Assembly: GCA_028287745.1 (NCBI GenBank)
Contig: JAQBPB010000005.1
Coordinates: 1-64,000, forward strand
Source: Chloroflexota bacterium
GTDB lineage: Bacteria > Chloroflexota > Chloroflexia > Chloroheliales > Chloroheliaceae
Length of the DNA stretch: 64,000 nucleotides
Direction of reading: 5' to 3'
The notes under the pieces are model-generated. The model did not search any database. It was not told the DNA's origin and saw only the letters and a program-made list of their open reading frames with translations. Both the position numbers and the translations under genes were made by a program. Positions 35,697 to 44,280 of this stretch are shown here, piece after piece. Numbering within the stretch: position 1 is the stretch's first letter; the number at the start of each line of letters is the position of its first letter.

Positions 35697-36575
35697 ATGC
35701 CAGAAGCCTTAGTTGGAATTATTGGTGGTAGCGGTCTTTATCAGGTTGAGGGTCTTTCGGAGGTAGAAGAATTTTATCCCGATACGCCCTGGGGCAAGCC
35801 CAGTGACGCCCTGATGGTCGGCAAACTTTCCGGGGTGCCGGTGGCTTTTTTGCCTCGTCACGGCCGGGGGCACCGCATTTCACCTACCGACCTGCCCGTC
35901 AGGGCCAACATTTACGCCTTTAAGATGCTGGGCGTACAGTCGCTCCTTTCCGTCAGCGCAGTTGGCTCGATGAAAGAAGAAATTGTGCCGCTGGATATGG
36001 TTGTGCCGGACCAGATTTTCGACCGGACCGTGTCCCGGACCCGGACTTTCTTTGGCGATAATTCCGGGGTGGTCGGGCATATCCCTTTCGCTGAACCGTT
36101 CTGCCAGACTTTACGCCCGCTTTTAAAAGAAGTTTCCGAAGCAAGCGGCGCGACAACCCATTACGGCGGCACTTATATCTGCATTGAAGGCCCGCAATTT
36201 TCTACCCGTGGTGAAAGCCTGATCTACCGGCAGTGGGGCGTGGATGTCATTGGTATGACCGCCATACCGGAAGCCAAACTGGCCCGTGAAGCTGAAATGC
36301 ACTATGTATTGCTGGCCTGCGCCACCGATTACGACTGCTGGTACGAATCGCACGATAGTGTTACGGTTGAAATGGTCGTACACAACCTGCATAAAAATGT
36401 GGGCCGGGCCAAAGAAATCATCCGGCAATTTGTGCCGCTGGCCGCCGCGTTAAAAGACCGGTCCGTCCCATGCGGTTGCAGTGAGGCTCTGGCGACAGCG
36501 GTTATGACCGACCGCAAGCTGATACCCGCTGCCAGCGTTGAAAAGCTGGGTCTAATCGTTAAGAAATACTTATAA
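35697..36575 (+). CDS. mtnP: S-methyl-5'-thioadenosine phosphorylase
   Basis: 292 residues. VGIIGGSGLYQVEGL, PRHGRGHRISPTDLPVRANI (phosphate-binding His/Arg), SVSAVGSMKEEI, CIEGPQFSTRGES, VIGMTAIPEAKLAREAEM and ATDYDCW define the MTAP branch of purine phosphorylases; the Asp in TDYD contacts the adenine. It splits methylthioadenosine to adenine and methylthioribose-1-phosphate for methionine salvage. AGGAG lies upstream of the ATG. Confidence 0.93.
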   Translation: MPEALVGIIGGSGLYQVEGLSEVEEFYPDTPWGKPSDALMVGKLSGVPVAFLPRHGRGHRISPTDLPVRANIYAFKMLGVQSLLSVSAVGSMKEEIVPLDMVVPDQIFDRTVSRTRTFFGDNSGVVGHIPFAEPFCQTLRPLLKEVSEASGATTHYGGTYICIEGPQFSTRGESLIYRQWGVDVIGMTAIPEAKLAREAEMHYVLLACATDYDCWYESHDSVTVEMVVHNLHKNVGRAKEIIRQFVPLAAALKDRSVPCGCSEALATAVMTDRKLIPAASVEKLGLIVKKYL

Positions 36576-36626
36576 AGCAAGCTTTAAGGTTTGGTCCGGC
36601 CCCGCCGGTCAGCCTGAAATACACAA

Positions 36627-37499
36627 GTGGCAAAGAATAATCAAAAGCCTTTAGAGCCGGTCCAGGTAGTCGAAGTGGGACGCCGTTCCGAGGGACCGGA
36701 TACGCCCGGTGTAAGCCGGGACAGCGACCGCCGGGGCGCCTGGGTGCTGGCCGGCGCCGCGTTTGGTTTACTGGTTCTGGCCGTGATTTTGCCCGGCACT
36801 TTCCTGGAGAAAATTACCTGGCTCAACTCGGGGATTTGCCCCCAGCGACCTGACCATACTTATTTCATTGAGGGGCGGCAAATGCCGCTGGAAGCTCGCA
36901 TGGCGGGCATCTTTGCCGGGTTTCTGTTAACCTTCCTGGGACTGTGGCTGGTTGGCCGGGGCCGGGCGCTGCAATGGCCCAGCCGCCGGGTGGCGCTGCT
37001 GCTGGCGGGCCTGGTCGTAATAATGGTGCTGGACGGGCTTAACTCTACCGCGTATGACCTTGGTTGGCCGGTTTTCTACCAGCCTCAAAACTGGCTGCGG
37101 GTAGTTACCGGCGCGATTAGCGGGGTAGGTATGGCCGGGTTGTTGCTGCCGGTGGTCAATATGACTATCTGGCGGCGCGGCTACCTGACGCCCTCCTTCC
37201 GGCGGGACCGTGAGGTTATTTACGCCTTAATCCCGGCTTTGCTCTATGCCCTGGCAACAATCCTGGGCTGGGGACCGCTTTTCTGGCCGCTATCGCTCCT
37301 GGCGGTAGGCGGTGTTGTACTTATGCTGGTGATGTTCAACCTGCTTATCCTGGCGATACTCTTTCGCAAGGAGAACGCGGTTAGTTCATTCTATGGGTTG
37401 CTGGCTCCGGCGACCCTGGTGATTTTGTTTAGTTTAGGCCAGATGGCGCTTTTTGCCGTCCTGCGCTTCGCCCTGGGTGGCGCTCAAGCCCCCCTGTAA
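36627..37499 (+). CDS. DUF2085-type membrane protein
   Basis: 290 residues with about seven membrane helices. The segment ICPQRPDHTYFIEGRQMPL followed by ARMAGIFAGFLLTFLGLWLV matches the DUF2085 pattern (usually CHQRPERS...CARCTGIY), here without the later Cys pair. Function unknown. GTG start with no clear ribosome-binding site. It follows mtnP by 51 bp and precedes the bactofilin-like gene by 37 bp, so it may be part of either group. Confidence 0.72.
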   Translation: MAKNNQKPLEPVQVVEVGRRSEGPDTPGVSRDSDRRGAWVLAGAAFGLLVLAVILPGTFLEKITWLNSGICPQRPDHTYFIEGRQMPLEARMAGIFAGFLLTFLGLWLVGRGRALQWPSRRVALLLAGLVVIMVLDGLNSTAYDLGWPVFYQPQNWLRVVTGAISGVGMAGLLLPVVNMTIWRRGYLTPSFRRDREVIYALIPALLYALATILGWGPLFWPLSLLAVGGVVLMLVMFNLLILAILFRKENAVSSFYGLLAPATLVILFSLGQMALFAVLRFALGGAQAPL

Positions 37500-37536
37500 T
37501 CTGCGGTTTAACGGCTGCTCAAGATTAAGAGTCATA

Positions 37537-38433
37537 ATGAGTGAAGAAAACAATAATCAAGAACCGATGACCTTCCCCAGCAAACCGGCTTACCAGGCGA
37601 CTGCCCGGCCGGTTCCGGCCAGCCCTTTGAACAGGCCGGACTTTGAAGATAACCTGGCGGGCTTCCGAAACGAATTCTTTGAGTTTGTAGCCGAAACCGA
37701 CCCGGATTTTGACCTTGAACTCCTTCAAAATAACCCGGCTCCGCTCGCCCCACCCGCCCCTACCCACCCGGCCAGCGAAGAAGTATGGCATCCTACCCGC
37801 AAAGATGAACTGGCCGGTCCGCTGCGCTTGAGCGGGCCTAAAGTTATTTCCGGTGATGTCTTTGGCGATTATGTCCAACTGGTCAGCGAAGTGCGGGTCA
37901 GGGGAAACCTTTACGGCCGGAGCGAGGTCCAGATTGGGCCGGGCTGTGTCGTGGAAGGTCACGTAATTAGCGGCGGCTTTTTGAAGATCGAAGCGGGCAG
38001 CCGGATAGAAGGTGCGGTAGTTGGGACCGACATCAGTTTGACCGGCCCAATCTACGTGCAGGGCCCGGTTTTTAGCCGTCAATCGCTGGAAACCTGGGGC
38101 CAGTTGGAAGCCCAGGCCCTTTATGCCGGGACCAACCTTACCCTTAAAGGCGGCCCTTCCGACGAAGTCCGCGTTGAGGCCGGTTTGATACTGGCTAAAG
38201 CCGGTGACCTGGATGTTTCTACCCGTGTTACCCTGGCGAAACAAAAAGTAGATCCCCAGCAACAAATGTTTTACCTCGCGCAAGGCGAAGGCGGCAATAT
38301 TATTCTGACGCCGGTTACGGACCTGTCGCAAATTGGCCCCGATGAAGTGGGCTATCGCACTACCGTCTTAACTACCCTCACCGATGCCGAACTGGAAAAG
38401 TTGTTAGCCGAATTGGAAACTTTGAAGAACTAA
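37537..38433 (+). CDS. Bactofilin-like polymer-forming protein
   Basis: 298 residues. After an acidic/Pro-rich N terminus (1-90), a repeated pattern of short beta turns with Gly and Val at regular spacing (SGPKVISGDVFGDYVQLVSE, VRGNLYGRSEVQIGPGCVVE, GGFLKIEAGSRIEGAVVG) forms a right-handed beta-helix as in bactofilins. The last 60 residues are helical. Bactofilins polymerise without nucleotides at the inner membrane and position wall or envelope enzymes. I use ATG 37537, because the longer frame from 37453 overlaps the previous gene. 11 bp separate it from the coiled-coil gene. Confidence 0.75.
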   Translation: MSEENNNQEPMTFPSKPAYQATARPVPASPLNRPDFEDNLAGFRNEFFEFVAETDPDFDLELLQNNPAPLAPPAPTHPASEEVWHPTRKDELAGPLRLSGPKVISGDVFGDYVQLVSEVRVRGNLYGRSEVQIGPGCVVEGHVISGGFLKIEAGSRIEGAVVGTDISLTGPIYVQGPVFSRQSLETWGQLEAQALYAGTNLTLKGGPSDEVRVEAGLILAKAGDLDVSTRVTLAKQKVDPQQQMFYLAQGEGGNIILTPVTDLSQIGPDEVGYRTTVLTTLTDAELEKLLAELETLKN

Positions 38434-38444
38434 GTGGAGAAGTC

Positions 38445-41333
38445 ATGCTACCTCCTGAATCCAGAGAAAAATCCGTTGACCACGCGGACCTGAAACCTGA
38501 TAGCACCAATATACCGCTGAATGGTGACCGTCTGGCGGAACTTGGGCGGGTGGACGCGTCTTTCGAGTCTGAAGGGGCGCCTGCATTATTGGAGGACGAG
38601 GCCACCCTGCCGTTTGCGGCCGGTTTGCCGCTCAGTCCGGTTGCTTTGCAGCCCGCCACGGGAGGCAACGCGCCGGGGTTCCGGGTAAGCTTATCCGACC
38701 AGGTTCAACTTGAAGACGGCCTGCAGGACGCGGCCATCCTGGCCTATGAGTATGATAGGCGGCGGGTAGAATGGTGGCGGCTGCGCCGGTTGGGCCTGAT
38801 TGGCTTACCTTCTATCACCCTGATATTCCTGGCGGTGGGGCTATTTACCGCCGTGCTTGGCCCTTCTTTTAAGAATCTTACTTCCTTTTTCCTGCCCCTG
38901 GGCCTGCTTTTTGTGGTAATCTCGGTTGTATTTGCGCTATATTGCTGGCTAACCCGGCCCCAGGTTGTTTCTTTTGGCCGGGCCTACCGCCGCCTGGTTT
39001 CGATTCCGCTTTCACAGGGGGGGATTACCTGGTGTGATGCCGCCGTACCGGCCCCGGACTTCCACGCTTTGCGCGATAGTTACTTCACGCTTTACCAGGA
39101 AAGTCACGATATGGGCGCCCACGCTACCCCGGTCGCCCAGTCCAGCGATATCGGCCATAAAAAGCAAACCCTGCAAGACCTTAAAACTTTACTCAAACCG
39201 GTCCTGCCCGACCAGGCCCAGGAAGTCCCCAGCCCGTTTATTCCCCGTGAGGAAGCGGCCCTGCTGGATAAACTGCGCCTGGAACCGCTGGGCTGGCCGG
39301 AGCTTTCCAACCTGAGCCAGCATTCCTTACCGCTTGAAATGCAGCATCTCAATACGCCTGTTGAACTGCAACGCCTGGCCCAGGAAATTGAAAGCTATAA
39401 CGGAATGCGGGCTGAAACGTCCCAGCTTTTCAACGATACGGTGGACCATGTCGCGGTAGCCACGCCCCTGCACAGCCAGATTACTTCCCGCATGGCGGCC
39501 AACTTCACCTCAGTCGAGGCGGAAATTAAGCAATGGCGCGATCGAACCGGCCGTGAGAAGAATTTCTATGCCTCCGTAGTTGATAGCTACCAGTCCGCCG
39601 GGGACCAGGTTGGCCTGGGTTATGACCGGACCGCCCTCCGGCTTGAAGAAGAAGTTCAACCGGCCATCATTCAAATGGAGTCCGATGCGGATTTCTACCG
39701 CATGAATATCGAGGAACACTACCAGGAAATCCGCCAGGAGATCGAGAGCCAGCGCGATGGCGTCCTGGATGACCTGAACCGCGACCGCCGCGAGCTGGAA
39801 AGCATTATTGATGAGCGTTCGGACGAACACGCCCTTTTGCAGGCTGAGTTTAAGAGCTTTAAGGAGCAGCGCGCCCGGCTGGAAACCTCGACCGACCAGC
39901 GCTTTGACGCCCTGAAACAACACCTGGACGACCTGACCCGCCGCTCCTACTCGGTCCCGAACCCGCCGCATTTCCGTTCCGATTACGCCGTAGAGGCTTC
40001 GGCTGGTACGACGGAAGAATGTTTGCAGCAGTTAGCCGAACTCCGGGCCGAAACCCGCCTGGCTACCAGTGCCGCCAATAATGCCCTGACCCGCTTCGCC
40101 CGCTTGCAGTTTGAACCGCTGGACGAGTTAGCCCGCCTGGAAACTCAGATCCGGTCCAGCACCAAGTGGCAGTCCACGGCCTACCTGGGGCAGTTGATTA
40201 ACTTCAAACAGAGCGGCCAGCTGCTGGCCCTGGCCGGTGAGGTCAGCGAAGCGGCCAGTGTCTACCTGGATACCGCCGCCGATTTCGAAAGGCTCAACCA
40301 CCGCTGGTGCGCCCTGGAAGCCTCCATCCGCAGCCTGGGCCTGGCCGGTTATGCCAGCCGGTTGCAGGAAGCCCAGGAATATTTGCTCAGCCTTAGCCGG
40401 GTTACCGGTTCGCTGCACAGCAGCTTACTTTCCGGCGCGCACAGCCCGGAGATGGCGCGCCCGGCGACTTTCCAGACGATTTATGACCTGGCGGCTGGCC
40501 TGGAGCGCGAACTTGAGGAACTGACCTCGTTAGCCGGTTCGCTTTCTTTTACCGAGGAGCGGCTTTCGGACCTGGGCGAAGAACTGGCCCAGTTGAACGA
40601 ACAGTATGACCGCAATACCGCCGAAATCGAACAGGTCCAGACCGATGCTTCGGTTAAGCTCTACCAGTTGTCCCAGAAGCAAAAGCAAATACTGGAAAAG
40701 CTGGATAGTCTTAAAGCCGAGCGGACCAGGCAAATTCGCGGCCATATTGACGAGTTGGCCGCTGAAAAGAAAGCTATTCTAAAGCTGCATAAGAATGGCG
40801 AGAATGAACTTTCGGAAATTGCCTACGCCACCGACCGGCTGCTTGAAACCCATATTTCAAGCGCGGAAAGGCTGCTGGCGGAGGCTCGCCAGCTTCACAA
40901 GGGCCTGGAAACGTCTATTTCGGGTATTGTACGTGACTTTGAAGCCAGCATCTTGCCGGACCGCTACGTAAAGACCGGCAGCGAACTGCTGGTGCCGGTC
41001 TGGTATTTCCAGTTCAAGGAGCGGCCCACCTGGTCGCAGCGCGTGCTTGGTTTCGCCAGTTGTCACGTAACTATGGACCTGGAGCCAGGCGCGGGCCAGA
41101 ACGGGCCAGACCGTTCTTCCCTCTGGAAATTCTTAAACTCGGCCAGACCGGCGACTTACTATCACCTGGTTGAAGAGCCGCAACTCACCACCCTGGTCGG
41201 CGCTCATAATCTGGATTACCCGGCCGGGCAGATTGAAGTTTCAACCGCGCAGATTGATAAACTGGTTGCCGAAGGCTGGCTGAACCGCTGGCTGGCAAAA
41301 ACCTTAAAAGGGGCCCTCAAACGTCATAAATAA
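38445..41333 (+). CDS. Very long coiled-coil membrane protein of unknown function
   Basis: 962 residues. An acidic N terminus of about 115 residues leads to two adjacent membrane helices (about 120-170: LPSITLIFLAVGLFTAVLG and FFLPLGLLFVVISVVFALY). The remaining 790 residues are mostly charged heptad sequence (EEHYQEIRQEIESQRDGVLD, EEELAQLNEQYDRN type stretches), with a short globular end containing VLGFASCHVTMDLEPGAG. No enzyme motif is seen. The layout resembles membrane-anchored cytoskeletal or chromosome-organising proteins. GGAGAAG precedes the ATG, and the tight spacing to the bactofilin-like gene suggests joint function. I do not recognise the family. Confidence 0.75.
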   Translation: MLPPESREKSVDHADLKPDSTNIPLNGDRLAELGRVDASFESEGAPALLEDEATLPFAAGLPLSPVALQPATGGNAPGFRVSLSDQVQLEDGLQDAAILAYEYDRRRVEWWRLRRLGLIGLPSITLIFLAVGLFTAVLGPSFKNLTSFFLPLGLLFVVISVVFALYCWLTRPQVVSFGRAYRRLVSIPLSQGGITWCDAAVPAPDFHALRDSYFTLYQESHDMGAHATPVAQSSDIGHKKQTLQDLKTLLKPVLPDQAQEVPSPFIPREEAALLDKLRLEPLGWPELSNLSQHSLPLEMQHLNTPVELQRLAQEIESYNGMRAETSQLFNDTVDHVAVATPLHSQITSRMAANFTSVEAEIKQWRDRTGREKNFYASVVDSYQSAGDQVGLGYDRTALRLEEEVQPAIIQMESDADFYRMNIEEHYQEIRQEIESQRDGVLDDLNRDRRELESIIDERSDEHALLQAEFKSFKEQRARLETSTDQRFDALKQHLDDLTRRSYSVPNPPHFRSDYAVEASAGTTEECLQQLAELRAETRLATSAANNALTRFARLQFEPLDELARLETQIRSSTKWQSTAYLGQLINFKQSGQLLALAGEVSEAASVYLDTAADFERLNHRWCALEASIRSLGLAGYASRLQEAQEYLLSLSRVTGSLHSSLLSGAHSPEMARPATFQTIYDLAAGLERELEELTSLAGSLSFTEERLSDLGEELAQLNEQYDRNTAEIEQVQTDASVKLYQLSQKQKQILEKLDSLKAERTRQIRGHIDELAAEKKAILKLHKNGENELSEIAYATDRLLETHISSAERLLAEARQLHKGLETSISGIVRDFEASILPDRYVKTGSELLVPVWYFQFKERPTWSQRVLGFASCHVTMDLEPGAGQNGPDRSSLWKFLNSARPATYYHLVEEPQLTTLVGAHNLDYPAGQIEVSTAQIDKLVAEGWLNRWLAKTLKGALKRHK

Positions 41334-41353
41334 ATGTGAGTAATTGAAACAAT

Positions 41354-44188
41354 TTGCGGATATTTAAGCCAGATAGCAGTTTTATCTCTTTTATAACACG
41401 AATATTTTCGTTAAAAGAAAAGGCTGGCCTCCCAAGTAGCCTTATATTGTTTCTATTTGCCAACCTGCTGGTAATCTTTGCCCTTTATCAGACCCGGCCG
41501 GTCTATTTGATTGACGTGGGAACACCGGCAGACGCGGTGTACCTGGATAACTTTAACGCCCCCGAAACGAACGGGCTGGGTACTTACCGCTGGACCGGGG
41601 ATGAGTCGGAGGTTATTCTACCGCCGGTTGGTTCCCCGTTTACGATAGAAGTCCAGGCGACTGTCTCGCGCCCCGTGCCGGTCCCGGTCCATTTCAGTTT
41701 GACCTGGGACAACCCCACTTACACCCGGAATTTCGATATTCCCGCCGATGAAGTCGCCCGGTCCGAGCTAAAGGGCTATGCCCTTGAAGTTAATAACCGG
41801 CCGCCACTTAATTTCGATACCAGGCGGCTTATTATCCAATCCGACTCTTTCAAACCAGGCCAGGGTGATGCCAGGACGCTGGGTATCCTGGTCCACCAGG
41901 TTTCGGTCCAGGCTCGCTCTAACAGTTTAGGCTTCGTCACACCGCCCCTGCTGACATGGTTGCTTTTGAGCCTGGCCCTGTTGAGCTTTCAAAGCTGCCT
42001 GGGCGTTTTGTTTATCCGGCAAAACCTGCTGGCTAAAAAGTGGCAGGGGATATTCTATACCGGTGCTTTACTGATGCCCCTGGCCCTGGCGGTCCTGTTC
42101 TTTGCCGCCACGCCTTTTTTCCTGGTCAATTCGCTGGCCTTAAGCCCCTACCTGCTGCTGTCTGGAGTGGTTATCCTGGTTACGCTGCTGACCGGCCTGC
42201 CGGTTTTCCGCTGGCTGGCCCTGGGCCTGCTGGGACTCACGCTGGCTAACCTGTATGGCTTTTTTGATGTAAGCTTCCTGCTGGTATTCGGTCTGACCCT
42301 GTTTGGACTGTGTTTCCTGTATAACCCGCGGTTGCAAAGTACCGGCCTGAACCTGTTGATTATCGCCACGCTGGGGGTGCTGGCAAGCTGGGGTATCTTA
42401 CAAAAAATAAACTTCCGGACCGCTGACGCCGAGCGCCACCACTTTATGTGGTTAAACCAGCTGGATATATTGCTTCGCCAGGGTGAGTTTTACCCGCGCT
42501 GGGCCACCGACTTCGCCTTTGGACACGGAAGCACCGTCTTTAACTTTTATGCCCCGGTTTCGCGTTACCTGGGCGAAATTTTTGTCCTCGCCGGGCTACC
42601 GGCCGGGACCGCCTACCGGGGACTGCTTACCGTCCTTGGTATCCTGGGCGGCATTGGGCTTTATTTCGCGGCTCGGCAGTTCCTGGGGAAACCGAGTTCG
42701 GTAATAGTCGCCGCGGCCTACCTGTTCAACCCCTACCGGCTGGCAAACATCTACCAGCGGGGAAGTATCGCCGAGGCAGTTGCCTTTAGTTTTCTGCCTT
42801 TTTTATTACTGGCCTTTAGCCTGCTCTTAAACCTTGATTTCAGCCGCCGTAAGGCGGTGCTGCTGGGAGCAATCACCTATGCCCTGGTAGTATGCAGCCA
42901 CCAGCTAACCGGCTTTTTTACCATCATCTTTTTTGCCGGGCCTTATATTCTGCTAAACCTGGCCTGGCTGGCCTGGCAGGAAAAGCAAGAAGGGTGGCCC
43001 CTGGCCTTCCGTAACCTGGGCCGCCGGGCGTTTTGGGTAGGGTTCACCCTGACTTTAGGGTTAGGGCTTTCAGCCTTTTACGTGTTACCCGCCTTTGCCG
43101 AATCGGGCAGTGTCTGGCTGGGGAATTATGTACGCTATAAGCCGGAAGCCAGTTTAATAGATTTAACCAACTATGCCCGGCTTGGGGATTGGGTTGCCCA
43201 CATTGAAAAGTTAAAAACCCCTACGGCTTACCTGGAGAATTTATCCTGGATTGGTATCAGCCATTTGCTGTTAGCCGGTCTTGGCCTGGTGGTGTCGTTT
43301 ATCCCGGTGGCCCGCAAGCACAGCTCGCAGTGGCTGCCCGGAATTGCCGGTCTGATGCTAATCCTGCTCCTGGGCATGCAGCTTAATTTCACCGCGCTCT
43401 TCTGGCAGCAGGTTCCCTTCATGCGCTATATCGAGTTCCCCTGGCGGCTTATGATTTTTGTAGGCTTGTTCGCCCCACTTTTAATCGGCTTCCTGTTTGA
43501 AAGGACCGTTCAATTTGCCAGCCACTTACTGCGCGTGCATACCGCCAGACCGCGCCCGGCCCTGGCCGTAGCGAGCGTGGCGCTTTCCCTGATAGGGCTG
43601 GTAGCCTGGACCGGCGAGGGGAATGTCGTCCTGCATTTCACTGACCCCACCTTAACCGGACGCTATACGCAGCAAGATGTCTATACCCAGGTGGGCGACT
43701 ATTACTATTTGCCTATGACGGTGGCTAAAAACCAGGAAGCGACCCTGGAAGCAACTCTAAAGGATTCCGATAAGCCCTATATTGAGCGCGATAATCGCCA
43801 GGATGCCGACCCCATAACCATGCAGCGCCTGAGCCCTACGCGCTTTCAGGTAACCGCTACTCTTTCCCGGCCCGGAAAGGTGGTGCTGCCTGTTTTTTAC
43901 TTCGCCGGTTGGAAGTTAACTTCCAATGGGCAAACCCTGCCTATTGGCTCCAGCCAGCCCCTGGGCCTGATTACGGCCCAACTACCCCCGGGTGCGCAGG
44001 TACTTGAACTCAAATTCGAAGACACCCCTATCCGGAGTGCCAGCGTACTTCTAACGGTAATTTGTGGTCTGGTTGTACTGGTAATGGTGGTGACCGGCTG
44101 GAAGAAACGCCTGGTAACTAAAAATAGAGCTGATTCAACGCCGCTGGTTGAGAAAGACTTGCCTGACCCGCAAATATTATCGAGTTAA
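41354..44188 (+). CDS. Polytopic membrane protein, PTPS-related/GT-C-like
   Basis: 944 residues. An N-terminal helix, an extracytoplasmic beta domain (about 60-190), a run of twelve or so membrane helices, and a C-terminal extracytoplasmic beta domain (FQVTATLSRPGKVVLPVFYF) before a last helix. The central part has GEFYPRWATDFAFGHGSTVFNFYAPVSRYL, AAAYLFNPYRLANIYQRG and EFPWRLMIF, which match the '6-pyruvoyl-tetrahydropterin synthase-related' membrane domain. These resemble YfhO/GT-C lipid-linked sugar transferases; real activity is unknown. TTG start with a weak ribosome-binding site, 20 bp after the coiled-coil gene. Confidence 0.78.
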   Translation: MRIFKPDSSFISFITRIFSLKEKAGLPSSLILFLFANLLVIFALYQTRPVYLIDVGTPADAVYLDNFNAPETNGLGTYRWTGDESEVILPPVGSPFTIEVQATVSRPVPVPVHFSLTWDNPTYTRNFDIPADEVARSELKGYALEVNNRPPLNFDTRRLIIQSDSFKPGQGDARTLGILVHQVSVQARSNSLGFVTPPLLTWLLLSLALLSFQSCLGVLFIRQNLLAKKWQGIFYTGALLMPLALAVLFFAATPFFLVNSLALSPYLLLSGVVILVTLLTGLPVFRWLALGLLGLTLANLYGFFDVSFLLVFGLTLFGLCFLYNPRLQSTGLNLLIIATLGVLASWGILQKINFRTADAERHHFMWLNQLDILLRQGEFYPRWATDFAFGHGSTVFNFYAPVSRYLGEIFVLAGLPAGTAYRGLLTVLGILGGIGLYFAARQFLGKPSSVIVAAAYLFNPYRLANIYQRGSIAEAVAFSFLPFLLLAFSLLLNLDFSRRKAVLLGAITYALVVCSHQLTGFFTIIFFAGPYILLNLAWLAWQEKQEGWPLAFRNLGRRAFWVGFTLTLGLGLSAFYVLPAFAESGSVWLGNYVRYKPEASLIDLTNYARLGDWVAHIEKLKTPTAYLENLSWIGISHLLLAGLGLVVSFIPVARKHSSQWLPGIAGLMLILLLGMQLNFTALFWQQVPFMRYIEFPWRLMIFVGLFAPLLIGFLFERTVQFASHLLRVHTARPRPALAVASVALSLIGLVAWTGEGNVVLHFTDPTLTGRYTQQDVYTQVGDYYYLPMTVAKNQEATLEATLKDSDKPYIERDNRQDADPITMQRLSPTRFQVTATLSRPGKVVLPVFYFAGWKLTSNGQTLPIGSSQPLGLITAQLPPGAQVLELKFEDTPIRSASVLLTVICGLVVLVMVVTGWKKRLVTKNRADSTPLVEKDLPDPQILSS

Positions 44189-44280
44189 GACAGCGGTGGG
44201 CCGCAAAACCTGGTTTTCTCTCCCTTTAAATTACGGCAATAAACGGGCTATTTTCTTCTTTCAGGCGTTTATGCGCCGGG

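Noticed and set aside
37453-37536. N-terminal extension of the bactofilin-like protein
   Set aside because: Lies within the end of the DUF2085 gene; ATG 37537 starts the conserved part.
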